From JACKII01 sp965222315 (lineage in GTDB: Bacteria; Pseudomonadota; Alphaproteobacteria; Bin95): 64,000 nt of DNA. Position 1 is the stretch's first letter. Every line of letters starts with the position of its first letter. The translations under genes and the position numbers were made by a program. The stretch covers positions 1,488,001 to 1,552,000 of the forward strand of contig OZ244951.1 in NCBI GenBank assembly GCA_965222315.1, read 5' to 3'. The notes beneath the pieces are model-generated. The model ran no database searches. It had not been told where the DNA came from and saw only the letters and a program-made list of their open reading frames with translations. Shown piece by piece: positions 1 through 7,631 of this stretch.

Positions 1-248
1 ATTTCCGGCTGAGCATCGAGGAAGGCCGTGACCTGGTGCGGGCGCTGCGGGGCAATTTTTCGGGCCTCTGCCAGCCGGAATACGTGCTGGATATACCCGG
101 CGGCTTCGGCAAGTCGCCCTTGGGGGAGACATATGCCCAGCCCGTGCCAGAAAGCTGTGGCGGTGGCTGGCAGGTAATCGACTACCAGGGGCAGCAGCAC
201 GCCTACCCGCCGCTAGCCACCGCAGAAGTTGCTGGCGATGCGGAATAG
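1..248 (+). CDS. KamA-family radical SAM aminomutase, C-terminal end only
   Basis: The frame is open from base 3 to the TAG at 246-248, giving the last 81 residues of a protein that starts outside the window. The segment SGLCQPEYVLDIPGGFGK is characteristic of the C-terminal part of the lysine 2,3-aminomutase family, which includes KamA and the EF-P lysine-modifying enzyme EpmB. The radical SAM CxxxCxxC motif would lie upstream and is not visible. I cannot separate a catabolic aminomutase from EpmB with this fragment. Its last 46 bases overlap, tail to tail, the end of the SGNH hydrolase gene on the other strand. Confidence 0.75.
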   Translation, partial: FRLSIEEGRDLVRALRGNFSGLCQPEYVLDIPGGFGKSPLGETYAQPVPESCGGGWQVIDYQGQQHAYPPLATAEVAGDAE

Positions 249-982
249 GCGGTAACTGCCTCCCAGGCGATACGTTGCAGGAAGGCTGCATCTCGCGCCA
301 ACAGGTCTTCCGGTTTGAACGCCGCCTGTTCCGGAGAAGAACCGAATAGCTTGGCATAAAACGTACAGGCCGCGAGGTAGGTCCCCGCCGGGCTCGGATG
401 CTTGTTGTCTTTGGCGACATAAAGGGCGAGTTCGGGGCGTTCGGCCCGCGCCTTGGCGAAGGCAAGCCCCACCGGCGCTACGGGCGCACCGATTGCAATG
501 CCGGCATCGAGATAGGCTGCCGCCAGGGCTTGGGTCATGGCGGGCCTGTGCTTGTAGGCCCAGGTCATGAACAGCATCGGTCTGGCGCCGCTGGCATCAA
601 TGTCCGCTGCGAGCGCCGTCAGCGCTTGCTGGAAGTCCGTGGTTTTCTGCGGATTGATGGTCTCGTCGCTGTAGCCTTGCAGGACAACCAGATCCCAACC
701 TTGGCCCAGACCCAGATCCTCACGCTTGGCATGATCCGTCAGGTGGGCGCCGCCGACGGTCTTCATGCCGACCCGCACCGTTCGCAGGCCGTGTGGTCTC
801 ATCTCTTCGGCCAGGGCTTTGACCATCGCGGGGATGCTGCCGTTGTAATAGGTGAAGCTGTTGCCGATCCAAAGCACGCTTTGAGGCAGGGGAGGCTGAG
901 CCTCTGCGTTGGCGTATGGCGCAGCCGGAACCATGAGGGCCACGCAAAGACCCCATAGCAGCAGACTGAACCGTATCAGCAT
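203..982 (-). CDS. SGNH/GDSL-type hydrolase, exported
   Basis: This is a 259-residue protein with an N-terminal signal peptide (about residues 1-27, ending ANA). The GNSFTYYNGS segment near residue 41 is the block I motif carrying the nucleophilic Ser of SGNH hydrolases. HPSPAGTYLA near residue 195 is block V with the catalytic His. It is probably a periplasmic or secreted esterase, but the substrate cannot be read from the sequence. It is the last gene of the minus-strand run that starts with the ABC-type binding protein, 15 bases downstream of tag, so it may be co-transcribed with them. Its 3' end overlaps the aminomutase gene. Confidence 0.8.
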   Translation of the reverse strand: MLIRFSLLLWGLCVALMVPAAPYANAEAQPPLPQSVLWIGNSFTYYNGSIPAMVKALAEEMRPHGLRTVRVGMKTVGGAHLTDHAKREDLGLGQGWDLVVLQGYSDETINPQKTTDFQQALTALAADIDASGARPMLFMTWAYKHRPAMTQALAAAYLDAGIAIGAPVAPVGLAFAKARAERPELALYVAKDNKHPSPAGTYLAACTFYAKLFGSSPEQAAFKPEDLLARDAAFLQRIAWEAVTAYSASPATSAVASGG

Positions 983-997
983 GGTGGCGCAGAACCG

Positions 998-1588
998 CTA
1001 GGCAAGTGCTGCCACTTCGGCATAGCGCGGGCACGTGACCAAGTGATCATTTACCATGCCCATGGCCTGCATCAGCGCATAACAGGTTGTCGGGCCGCAG
1101 AAGCGGAAGCCGTTGCGCTTCAATTCTTTGGCCATCGCCTTGGAGGCCGGGGTTTGAGCGGGAACATCGTCATGGGAGCGCCAGGTATTCTGTAGGGGCT
1201 GGCCGTCGACGAACTGCCAGAGGAAGCCGGAAAAGGAGCCGTTTTCCATCATCGTGAGCCAAGCCTGGGCATTGCCGACGGTCGCTTCGATCTTGGCGCG
1301 GTTCCGGATGATGCCGGTGTCGGCCATAAGCGCTGCCTGCTTTGTCTCGTCGTAGCGGGCGACGATTTCCGGCGCAAAGCCATCGAAGGCGGCGCGGAAG
1401 TTCTCCCGTTTGCGCAGGATGGTTATCCATGAAAGGCCGGCCTGGAAGCCTTCCAGGACGATCTTTTCGAACAGGGCGCAGTCGTCGAATTCCGGCACAC
1501 CCCATTCGGTGTCGTGATAGTGCTGATAGAGCGGGTCGCTGCCCGCCCAGGGACAGCGTTCACCCAATTCTGTCGATTGGCCCGGCAC
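998..1588 (-). CDS. tag: DNA-3-methyladenine glycosylase I
   Basis: Tag removes 3-methyladenine from alkylated DNA as the first step of base excision repair. The motif RCPWAGSDPLYQHYHDTEWG and the C-terminal CGPTTCYALMQA and ND.V..C segments match the Tag family, including the zinc-binding Cys/His positions. The frame continues upstream into the permease gene, but the family begins a few residues before RCPWAG. I therefore chose the GTG at 1588, which has GGGAG about 9 bases upstream and gives 196 residues, a normal Tag length. It lies 13 bases after the permease stop, so it seems translated from the transport operon message. A second methyladenine glycosylase (AlkA-like) is at 50254. Confidence 0.9.
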   Translation of the reverse strand: MPGQSTELGERCPWAGSDPLYQHYHDTEWGVPEFDDCALFEKIVLEGFQAGLSWITILRKRENFRAAFDGFAPEIVARYDETKQAALMADTGIIRNRAKIEATVGNAQAWLTMMENGSFSGFLWQFVDGQPLQNTWRSHDDVPAQTPASKAMAKELKRNGFRFCGPTTCYALMQAMGMVNDHLVTCPRYAEVAALA

Positions 1589-1601
1589 CAGCCTGGCTCC
1601 C

Positions 1602-2492
1602 TTACTGGGAGCGCAGGCGGGGGTCGAGCGTGTCGCGGACAGCGTCGCCGAACAGGTTGAAGGCGAACACGGCCAGCGTAATGGCAAGACCCGGATAGAT
1701 CGCAATCCAGATCGCGCTTTCCGCATATTCCTCCGCACCGCCTTGCAGCATCAGACCCCAGGCCGGGGTCGGTTCCTGCACACCCAATCCCAGATAGGAG
1801 AGGGATGCCTCCGCCAGAATGGCCTGGCCAAGGAAGCTGGTGAACATGATGAGGTAGGGAGCCGTCACGTTCGGCACCATGTGGCGCAGAATGATGCGCG
1901 CATGGCCGAAACCGAATGAACGTGCCGCATCCACATACGGCAATTCCCGCACCTGCAGCGCGCTGGAGCGCACCACACGGGCACAGTTCGGGATCATCGG
2001 AATGGTAATCGCCAGGATAACGTTCTGTGTACCCGAGCCGAAGGTGGCGACGATGGCCAGGGCGATGATGATCGACGGGAACGCCATGAAGACGTCCATG
2101 ATCCGTTGGAAGATCAGGTCGAATATCCCGCCCATGTAGGCGCTGGTGACACCCAGAACCAACCCGATGGTCGACCCGAAGAACGCGGCGGTGAAGCCGA
2201 CGAACAGGGCGGTTTCGGCGCCCGCGATAATGCGGCTCAAGACGTCGCGGCCAAACTGGTCGGTGCCGAGCAGGTAGTCCGCATTCGGCGCCGTCAGCAT
2301 GTTGGCGAAGTCGTTCAACACCGGATCATACGGCGTCACCCATGGGGCGCATATCGCTACCATGATGACAATTACCAGAACCAGCGCGCTGAATGCCCCT
2401 AACGGTTGGCGCTTACACCAGCGCCAGAGAATTGTTCCAATGCCTTTTTTGGGCGGCAACTGGGTGGATTCGATGCTTGTGACAGCGGTCAT
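1602..2492 (-). CDS. Peptide-type ABC transporter permease (DppC/OppC-like)
   Basis: This is the second membrane subunit of a nickel/peptide-type importer, 296 residues. The N-terminal OppC segment ends near residue 50 and is followed by six predicted membrane helices. The EAA loop, with ARSFGFGHARIILRHMVPN, sits near residue 190 and would contact the ATPase. I chose the ATG at 2492 because AAGGAG lies about 8 bases upstream; an ATG-like start at 2546 would overlap the dppB-like gene. It follows that gene by 23 bases. The ATPase genes (dppD/dppF type) that normally follow are absent and tag comes next instead, so the transporter must borrow ATPases encoded elsewhere or be incomplete. Confidence 0.9.
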   Translation of the reverse strand: MTAVTSIESTQLPPKKGIGTILWRWCKRQPLGAFSALVLVIVIMVAICAPWVTPYDPVLNDFANMLTAPNADYLLGTDQFGRDVLSRIIAGAETALFVGFTAAFFGSTIGLVLGVTSAYMGGIFDLIFQRIMDVFMAFPSIIIALAIVATFGSGTQNVILAITIPMIPNCARVVRSSALQVRELPYVDAARSFGFGHARIILRHMVPNVTAPYLIMFTSFLGQAILAEASLSYLGLGVQEPTPAWGLMLQGGAEEYAESAIWIAIYPGLAITLAVFAFNLFGDAVRDTLDPRLRSQ

Positions 2493-2515
2493 GATTGTTG
2501 CTCCTTCGCTGCCGG

Positions 2516-3487
2516 TTAGCTGTATCGGATGCGTGGGTCGAGCCACGCATACAGCACGTCGACTGCAAGGTTTGATAACACGAAGACAACCGCAACGAGC
2601 AGCACCAGAGATTGGGTCATGGTGTAGTCGTAGTTGGTTACGCTATCGACGAACAGTTTACCGAGACCATTGAGATTGAATACCTGTTCGGTCACGACGA
2701 GGCCGCCCATCAAGAAGGCGAACTCAATGCCGATCACCGTTATGACCGGTAGCATTGCGTTCTTGAGGGCGTGGCGGTTGACAATCAGCTTCTCGATCAC
2801 GCCCTTGGCGCGGGCCGTGCGGATATAGTCCTCCCGCAGCACTTCCAGCATGGCGGACCGCGTCATACGGGTCGCCACGGCGGAATAGCGGTAGCCGGTA
2901 GCCAGTGCGGGCCAGATCAACTGCGATAAGTTGTGAAGCGGGTCTTCCCAAATCGGCACGTAGCTAATTGGTGGCAGCCATGGCACGCCAGTCCACCACT
3001 GGGTGACCAGCAGAATGCCGATAATGATCAGGATGCCTAACCAGAACGACGGCATGGCAATGCCGGCAATAGCGAATGTGCGCACGCTATAGTCGACCCA
3101 GGTATTCTGCTTCACCGCCGAGGCGATCCCCATCGGGATTGCGATCAGGATCGACACCAATGTCGCCATGATCGCGATTTGCAGGCTCAACTCGAACCGC
3201 AGACCGACTTCGTTGATGATCGGCTGCGATGTCCACATGGAAATGCCGAAGTCGAACGTAAAAAAGTTCACGAACCAAGTGATAAACTGAATGATCAACG
3301 GCTGATCAAGGCCGAATTGTTGCCGGCAGGCGAGGATCGCGGCCTCGTCGACAAACCCGCCTTGCCCGCCAAGGCGCACGAGGCAGACATCGCCTGGGAT
3401 GAGCCGCAGAAGGAAGAAGATAAAGATGCCCGCGCCGAGTAAGGTCGGCAGCATCATGATAATGCGTTTCACCAGATACTTATGCAT
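2516..3487 (-). CDS. Peptide-type ABC transporter permease (DppB/OppB-like)
   Basis: This 323-residue inner-membrane protein starts MHKYLVKRII and has the typical N-terminal helix followed by FFLLRLIPGD, a signature of DppB/OppB permeases. The EAA motif DYIRTARAKGV lies near residue 220. Six membrane helices are predicted from hydrophobic blocks. It pairs with the DppC-like permease 23 bases downstream. The long spacer to the upstream binding-protein gene contains a strong hairpin at 3552-3590, which may reduce transcription into the permeases. The transported compound could be a di- or oligopeptide or another small solute of this class; the sequence alone does not decide. Confidence 0.9.
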   Translation of the reverse strand: MHKYLVKRIIMMLPTLLGAGIFIFFLLRLIPGDVCLVRLGGQGGFVDEAAILACRQQFGLDQPLIIQFITWFVNFFTFDFGISMWTSQPIINEVGLRFELSLQIAIMATLVSILIAIPMGIASAVKQNTWVDYSVRTFAIAGIAMPSFWLGILIIIGILLVTQWWTGVPWLPPISYVPIWEDPLHNLSQLIWPALATGYRYSAVATRMTRSAMLEVLREDYIRTARAKGVIEKLIVNRHALKNAMLPVITVIGIEFAFLMGGLVVTEQVFNLNGLGKLFVDSVTNYDYTMTQSLVLLVAVVFVLSNLAVDVLYAWLDPRIRYS

Positions 3488-3551
3488 CGATGCGGTGCTC
3501 TTTCCATAGGGGCCTTACCGGCCTCGGAACCTGGATGTTTGGAGCAATCCA

Positions 3552-3590
3552 GTGCCCTGCCCCCTGGCTGTTGGCCCAGGGGACAGGCAC
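3552..3590 (-). promoter_or_regulatory. Intercistronic hairpin between binding protein and permease genes
   Basis: The arm GTGCCCTGCCCCCTGG at 3552-3567 pairs with CCAGGGGACAGGCAC at 3576-3590 with one bulge, leaving an 8-base loop. No T-run follows on the minus strand, so it is not a canonical Rho-independent terminator. Such hairpins after a binding-protein gene are known to stabilise the upstream mRNA segment and lower permease expression. That role is inferred here. Confidence 0.6.
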
Positions 3591-3640
3591 TTTGCAGACC
3601 AAAAGAAGCTGACCAGGCATGCCCGGTCAGCGGAGGTTCG

Positions 3641-5248
3641 CTACTTGTCGAGCCAGACATTGACCAGAGTCTGGCCGAGATAGTGGCTCGGACTGACTTT
3701 CCAGCCTTTGACGTAGCTGCGATGGGGGATCAAACGGTGCCACCACAACACAATCATGTAGTGGGCGTTCTCATCGAGAACCATTTTCTCGAATTCCCGC
3801 AGATACTTGCCGGCTTCTTCGTTAGTCGTTGCGTTGGCGGCCTTGTCGTAGATAGCGTCCTGGTCGCGATTGATGTAGTCGCGGTAGTTCTGATTGGCCC
3901 GGTCAATCGACAGGTTGTTGGCCAGATCAAGGATCGGGTTCACAACCGACTGACAGGTCGCTGTTACGGCCGCTTCATAGTTCTTGGTCTCACGATAGGA
4001 CCGGAACCACTCGCCAGTGGGAACAGCCCGCTGCGTGGCAGTCACGCCGATCTTCTTCCATTCGCCGATTAGCCAGGTGCCGGCGATCTTGTAGGGCTGG
4101 TCGACGTTCCGGTTGACCAGGTCGAACGAGAGGTTTTCGTAACCGGCTTCCTTCAACAGGCGCCGGGCCTCTTCGCGTGATTTCTCGATATCCGGCCAGT
4201 ATCCGACAATCTCCTCAAGCTCTTCCTTGCTGCGCGCCCAGGGATGGGTGGGATAAATCAGGCCGCCGACAGTCTTCATGATCGCGATCTGGGAGAGGTA
4301 CTCCGAACCGCCCCAGCGATCGATCGCCAGGGTTAGCGCCTTGCGGACCCTTGGGTCTTTGAATGGCTCAAGATTGTGATTGAGCGAGACCGAGAGATTG
4401 CAGTTCCAGGTGCTTTCCTGGACCGTGATCTTGTCTTCGCCCAACGCCCGGATCAGGTCATCGCGCGATTTCGGCGGGAACGAACGGAACTCGATATCGG
4501 CGCGACCACCGCGGATCGCCTGCACACGGATCGACTGCTTGGACGCAAGGATCGCGTTAAATCCGTCAAGGTAGGGAAGACCTTCCTTGAAATACTCTTC
4601 GTTCTTAACGCCGCTGATCAGCGCGCCGGCTTGCACTTCTTTCAGCTTGAAGGCGCCAGAGCCGCTTATGTTGGTCTTGTACCAGTTCGGATCTTCCGCC
4701 AATTTCTGGTCGGAATAGATCCAGTTATACGGGTTGGCCAGCGCAGGAATGAAAGCCGCAGAGGGCTTCTTCAGATGGAAAACCACCGTATAGTCGTCGG
4801 TTGCCTCGACGCGATCGACGCGTTCATACATCACCCGGCGAACTGAGAGCACGCCCTCTGGCGGGTTGATAATGTGGTTGAAACTCGCGACTACGTCGTG
4901 CGCGTCCAGCGGTTCGCCATCGTGGAACTTGGCGTTCTGGACGATCGGGAAGGTGTATGTCTTGCCGTCGTTGGTTGGCTCCGGCACGTCGCCAATGCAA
5001 AGGTCACAGACGAAATCCGTCGGATCTCCGGGGTTTTCGGGATTCACCTTGATCAGCAGGCTGTAGAACGGCGCGATCGGGTGGATAACACCGAATGTCG
5101 ATTCCTGATGGCCGTCAAAGCTCGGTTGGCGGGAGCCGACGACGTAGTTCAAAATTCCGCCGTACTTCGGTTCCTCGGCCTGAACGGTACCGGTGAGAGT
5201 CACCGTCACCGCTGCGGCTGCGAGCAGCGAACGCTGCATCAAACCCAT
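3641..5248 (-). CDS. ABC transporter substrate-binding protein, family 5 (peptide/nickel type)
   Basis: This periplasmic receptor of about 535 residues has a signal peptide of roughly 24 residues ending TVQA. The mature N-terminus EEPKYGGILNYV and the DPRVRKALTLAIDR segment are typical of SBP_bac_5 (OppA/DppA/NikA) proteins. I chose the ATG at 5248 because GGAGG lies 8 bases upstream; an in-frame start at 5263 is possible. It is the first gene of the minus-strand run binding protein - permease - permease - tag - SGNH hydrolase. A candidate promoter is at 5297-5325 and a small hairpin lies in the leader at 5273-5287. Ligand unknown. Confidence 0.9.
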   Translation of the reverse strand: MGLMQRSLLAAAAVTVTLTGTVQAEEPKYGGILNYVVGSRQPSFDGHQESTFGVIHPIAPFYSLLIKVNPENPGDPTDFVCDLCIGDVPEPTNDGKTYTFPIVQNAKFHDGEPLDAHDVVASFNHIINPPEGVLSVRRVMYERVDRVEATDDYTVVFHLKKPSAAFIPALANPYNWIYSDQKLAEDPNWYKTNISGSGAFKLKEVQAGALISGVKNEEYFKEGLPYLDGFNAILASKQSIRVQAIRGGRADIEFRSFPPKSRDDLIRALGEDKITVQESTWNCNLSVSLNHNLEPFKDPRVRKALTLAIDRWGGSEYLSQIAIMKTVGGLIYPTHPWARSKEELEEIVGYWPDIEKSREEARRLLKEAGYENLSFDLVNRNVDQPYKIAGTWLIGEWKKIGVTATQRAVPTGEWFRSYRETKNYEAAVTATCQSVVNPILDLANNLSIDRANQNYRDYINRDQDAIYDKAANATTNEEAGKYLREFEKMVLDENAHYMIVLWWHRLIPHRSYVKGWKVSPSHYLGQTLVNVWLDK

Positions 5249-5272
5249 TTGCGGATCCTCCATGCTTTATGA

Positions 5273-5287
5273 CCCGCTTTTTGCGGG
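5273..5287 (-). other. Leader hairpin of the binding-protein mRNA
   Basis: CCCGC TTTTT GCGGG reads as a 5-bp stem with a 5-base loop just upstream of the ribosome-binding site of the binding-protein gene. No role can be assigned from the sequence. Confidence 0.3.
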
Positions 5288-5296
5288 ATTGAGCGC

Positions 5297-5325
5297 ACCG
5301 TAGGTTCCGGAATAGGGGACGTCAA
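5297..5325 (-). promoter_or_regulatory. Candidate sigma-70-type promoter for the ABC binding-protein operon
   Basis: On the minus strand TTGACG (5320-5325) is followed after 17 bases by TACGGT (5297-5302). The -35 is near consensus and the -10 weak. It lies about 50 bases upstream of the chosen start. The surrounding gene-free stretch 5249-5595 otherwise holds the leader hairpin and the terminator at 5359-5387. Confidence 0.4.
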
Positions 5326-5358
5326 CAATGTCGCGCGCTAGAAAGACCCTGTTTCCGC

Positions 5359-5387
5359 AAAAAAATAGCGGCCCGCAAAGGCCGCTA
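5359..5387 (-). terminator. Rho-independent terminator after the ferredoxin reductase gene
   Basis: Read on the minus strand, the 8-bp stem TAGCGGCC / GGCCGCTA (5366-5387) is followed directly by seven T. This is a canonical intrinsic terminator for the nitroreductase-ferredoxin reductase transcript. It insulates that transcript from the ABC transporter operon. Confidence 0.85.
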
Positions 5388-5595
5388 GTAGTGGGTAACA
5401 AGGGGGTTGAGAAAAAGAACCTCCGCATCCGGCCACAGTGCCTGAGCCCTGCGTATGATTGCCGTCTCCGGCGGTGAGTCTCTCAAAACAGAATATAGGG
5501 GCTCGGAAGCCGAATTTCAGTGACAATCGTCACAAACCGGACTCCAAAAAGTGATTCTTTTCCGAGGGTTGGCCTGGGATTTGGTCCATGCCGTT

Positions 5596-6825
5596 CTAGC
5601 GCGCCAGATCCTTCAGCGGGATGCTTTCATCATTCAAGCGCTCAATTGGCACGTGTAAACGCTTGCCGATCATCATTTTTCCTATTGCCATGGCTTGGGG
5701 AAAGCTCACCGCCTCGACGCACAGCACCCGGTCGTCACTGGCGAGGTGGAATACCGCGAACTTTCCGTCATCCTCGCTGCCCTTCACGACAGTTTGAACG
5801 GAGCCCGATGGAATCCCGGCAATTTGCAGGCGCATGTCAAACTGGTCGGACCAGAACCAAGGCACTTCCGGTGTGGGTTTGGGCTTGCCGCAGATGGCCC
5901 AGGCAGCCTGCTTTGCCTGCTCCAGCGCGTTGGGCACGCTTTCCAGCCGCATTCGTCCGCCCGAAAAGGGCATGGGCCGGTTGGTGCAGTCGCCAATAGC
6001 GAAAACCCTTGGATGAGTGGTGCGGGCTTCGTCATCGACGATGATGCCGTTGGCGCATTCGATGCCTGCGCTCTCCGCAAGTTCCTGATTTGGGATGGCG
6101 CCGATCCCAACGAGGGCGATGTCGCAGGGGATCGTCCGGCCGTCAGCCAGACGCACGCCGGTGACGTGACCGCCTTTTTCCTCAAAGCCGGTGACCGAGA
6201 CATCCGTCAGGAGCTCGACGCCTTCTTCCCGGTGACGTTTGCTGAAATAGGCGGAAACCTCCGGGCATACGACCCTGGAGAGCAGCCGCGGCTCCCGCTC
6301 AATCACCGTTGCCGCGACGCCCAGCTTGCGGGCGGATGCGGCCACCTCCAGGCCGATAAAGCCGCCGCCGACGACGGCAAGCCTGCGCCCTGGCTGGAGC
6401 GCCGCCTTCAGCGCATCCGCGTGGGCGGCGGAGCGCAGCTCCAGAATTCCGGCCAGGTCAACACCATCGACCGGCAGGGGTCTGTTTCGGCTGCCGGTCG
6501 CCAGGATCAGGTAGTCGAATGGCAGATGATCTCCCGCCGACAAGGTCACCGTCTGTGCTTCCGTGTCGATGGCCTGCACCGTGGTGGAGAGCTTCACGTC
6601 AATGGCGTGTTCGTCATAGAATTTGGCTGACCGTAGAGCCAGTGATTCGGCGCTTTCCTCGCCTTTCAACCAGCCCTTGGAGAGGGGAGGACGCTGGTAG
6701 GGCAGGTCGGGTTCATCGCCGACAAGCGTGATCCGGCCTTCCCAGGCACCTTGGCGCAACGCGGCGGCAGCGGACCCGCCTGCGTGGCCCGCGCCGACAA
6801 TGACGACATGCTGGTCTGCGCTCAT
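5596..6825 (-). CDS. FAD-dependent ferredoxin/rubredoxin-type reductase
   Basis: This 409-residue flavoprotein resembles the NAD(P)H-dependent reductases that feed electrons to ferredoxins of oxygenases and P450s (BphA4, rhodocoxin and putidaredoxin reductase types). The FAD-binding GAGHAGGSAAAA is at the N-terminus. The NAD-binding VVGGGFIGLEVAASA lies near residue 150. The second FAD motif FAIGDCTNRP is near residue 275, followed by a C-terminal reductase domain. AGGAAG lies just upstream of the start. It follows the nitroreductase gene by 6 bases, so the two are one operon. No ferredoxin or oxygenase gene is adjacent, so its partner is unknown. Confidence 0.85.
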   Translation of the reverse strand: MSADQHVVIVGAGHAGGSAAAALRQGAWEGRITLVGDEPDLPYQRPPLSKGWLKGEESAESLALRSAKFYDEHAIDVKLSTTVQAIDTEAQTVTLSAGDHLPFDYLILATGSRNRPLPVDGVDLAGILELRSAAHADALKAALQPGRRLAVVGGGFIGLEVAASARKLGVAATVIEREPRLLSRVVCPEVSAYFSKRHREEGVELLTDVSVTGFEEKGGHVTGVRLADGRTIPCDIALVGIGAIPNQELAESAGIECANGIIVDDEARTTHPRVFAIGDCTNRPMPFSGGRMRLESVPNALEQAKQAAWAICGKPKPTPEVPWFWSDQFDMRLQIAGIPSGSVQTVVKGSEDDGKFAVFHLASDDRVLCVEAVSFPQAMAIGKMMIGKRLHVPIERLNDESIPLKDLAR

Positions 6826-6831
6826 CGCTTC

Positions 6832-7497
6832 CTACTTCTTCAACGCGTCCCAGGGGGTGCCGACGCGGTTGAAGGAGACAAACTCGCTAAGGTCGCCGCG
6901 CGTCACCGGACCGAAATTGCCCATGGGATAGCCGATCGGCAGGATGGCATAGGAGAGAACGCCTTCCGGCAGTTCCAGCGCTTTTTCTGTTTCTTCGGCA
7001 AACACCAGATGCCGCGTCGTCAGGTTGGTACCGAGGCCGAGGGCCCGGCAGGCGAGCATCATGTTCTGCACCGCCGGATAGATGGAGGCGCCCGCCATGC
7101 GGGACGGCAGGCCGCTTTGGCCCTTGATACAGGCGACGATCCAGACCGGCGCCTCGTGGAAGTGGTCGGTCAGGTATTCCACAGCCAGATGCTGGCGATG
7201 ATACCGGTCGGCGTCTGAGCCGGGCGGCGGCGCGCTGGTGGCGTAGCGGGGCCCGACAACCTCATCCAGGGCCTTCTTGTACCAGACCTGAACCTTCTTC
7301 TTCATCTCCATGTCTTTGACGACGACAAAGTGCCAAGTCTGATTGTTGCCGCCATTCGGGGCCTGCAAGCCGGCCTCCAGCACCTTGATGATGAGGTCGT
7401 CAGGCACCGGGTCGGGCTTAAGCCGGCGCATGGCGCGCATGGAATACATAATGTCGAAGACGTCGGTGGATGACAGGTCGATGTCGCGCTTGGCCAT
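6832..7497 (-). CDS. Nitroreductase family flavoprotein
   Basis: A protein of about 221 residues with features of FMN-dependent NAD(P)H nitroreductases: the N-terminal SMRAMRRLKPDPVPDD (Arg contacts to FMN), APNGGNNQTWHFVVV, and the C-terminal LPIGYPMG segment. The ATG at 7497 has GAGGAA about 7 bases upstream and is preferred over an earlier in-frame codon at 7539. These enzymes reduce nitro compounds or quinones, or carry out unsaturated-bond and dehalogenation chemistry, and the native substrate is not evident. It leads the two-gene operon with the flavin reductase. Its upstream region is shared with the divergent amidohydrolase gene. Confidence 0.85.
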   Translation of the reverse strand: MAKRDIDLSSTDVFDIMYSMRAMRRLKPDPVPDDLIIKVLEAGLQAPNGGNNQTWHFVVVKDMEMKKKVQVWYKKALDEVVGPRYATSAPPPGSDADRYHRQHLAVEYLTDHFHEAPVWIVACIKGQSGLPSRMAGASIYPAVQNMMLACRALGLGTNLTTRHLVFAEETEKALELPEGVLSYAILPIGYPMGNFGPVTRGDLSEFVSFNRVGTPWDALKK

Positions 7498-7631
7498 GAT
7501 GGGGTTCCTCGAAATGGGTATTGTTCTGCCCCTATCCATACCGCCCCTCAGCGCAACGGTCGAGGTTCAAGGCTTTGGCCTGCTTCTTGCTGATTTGGGT
7601 ATACCATTGCCTCATTGAATGAGACCCTCCG

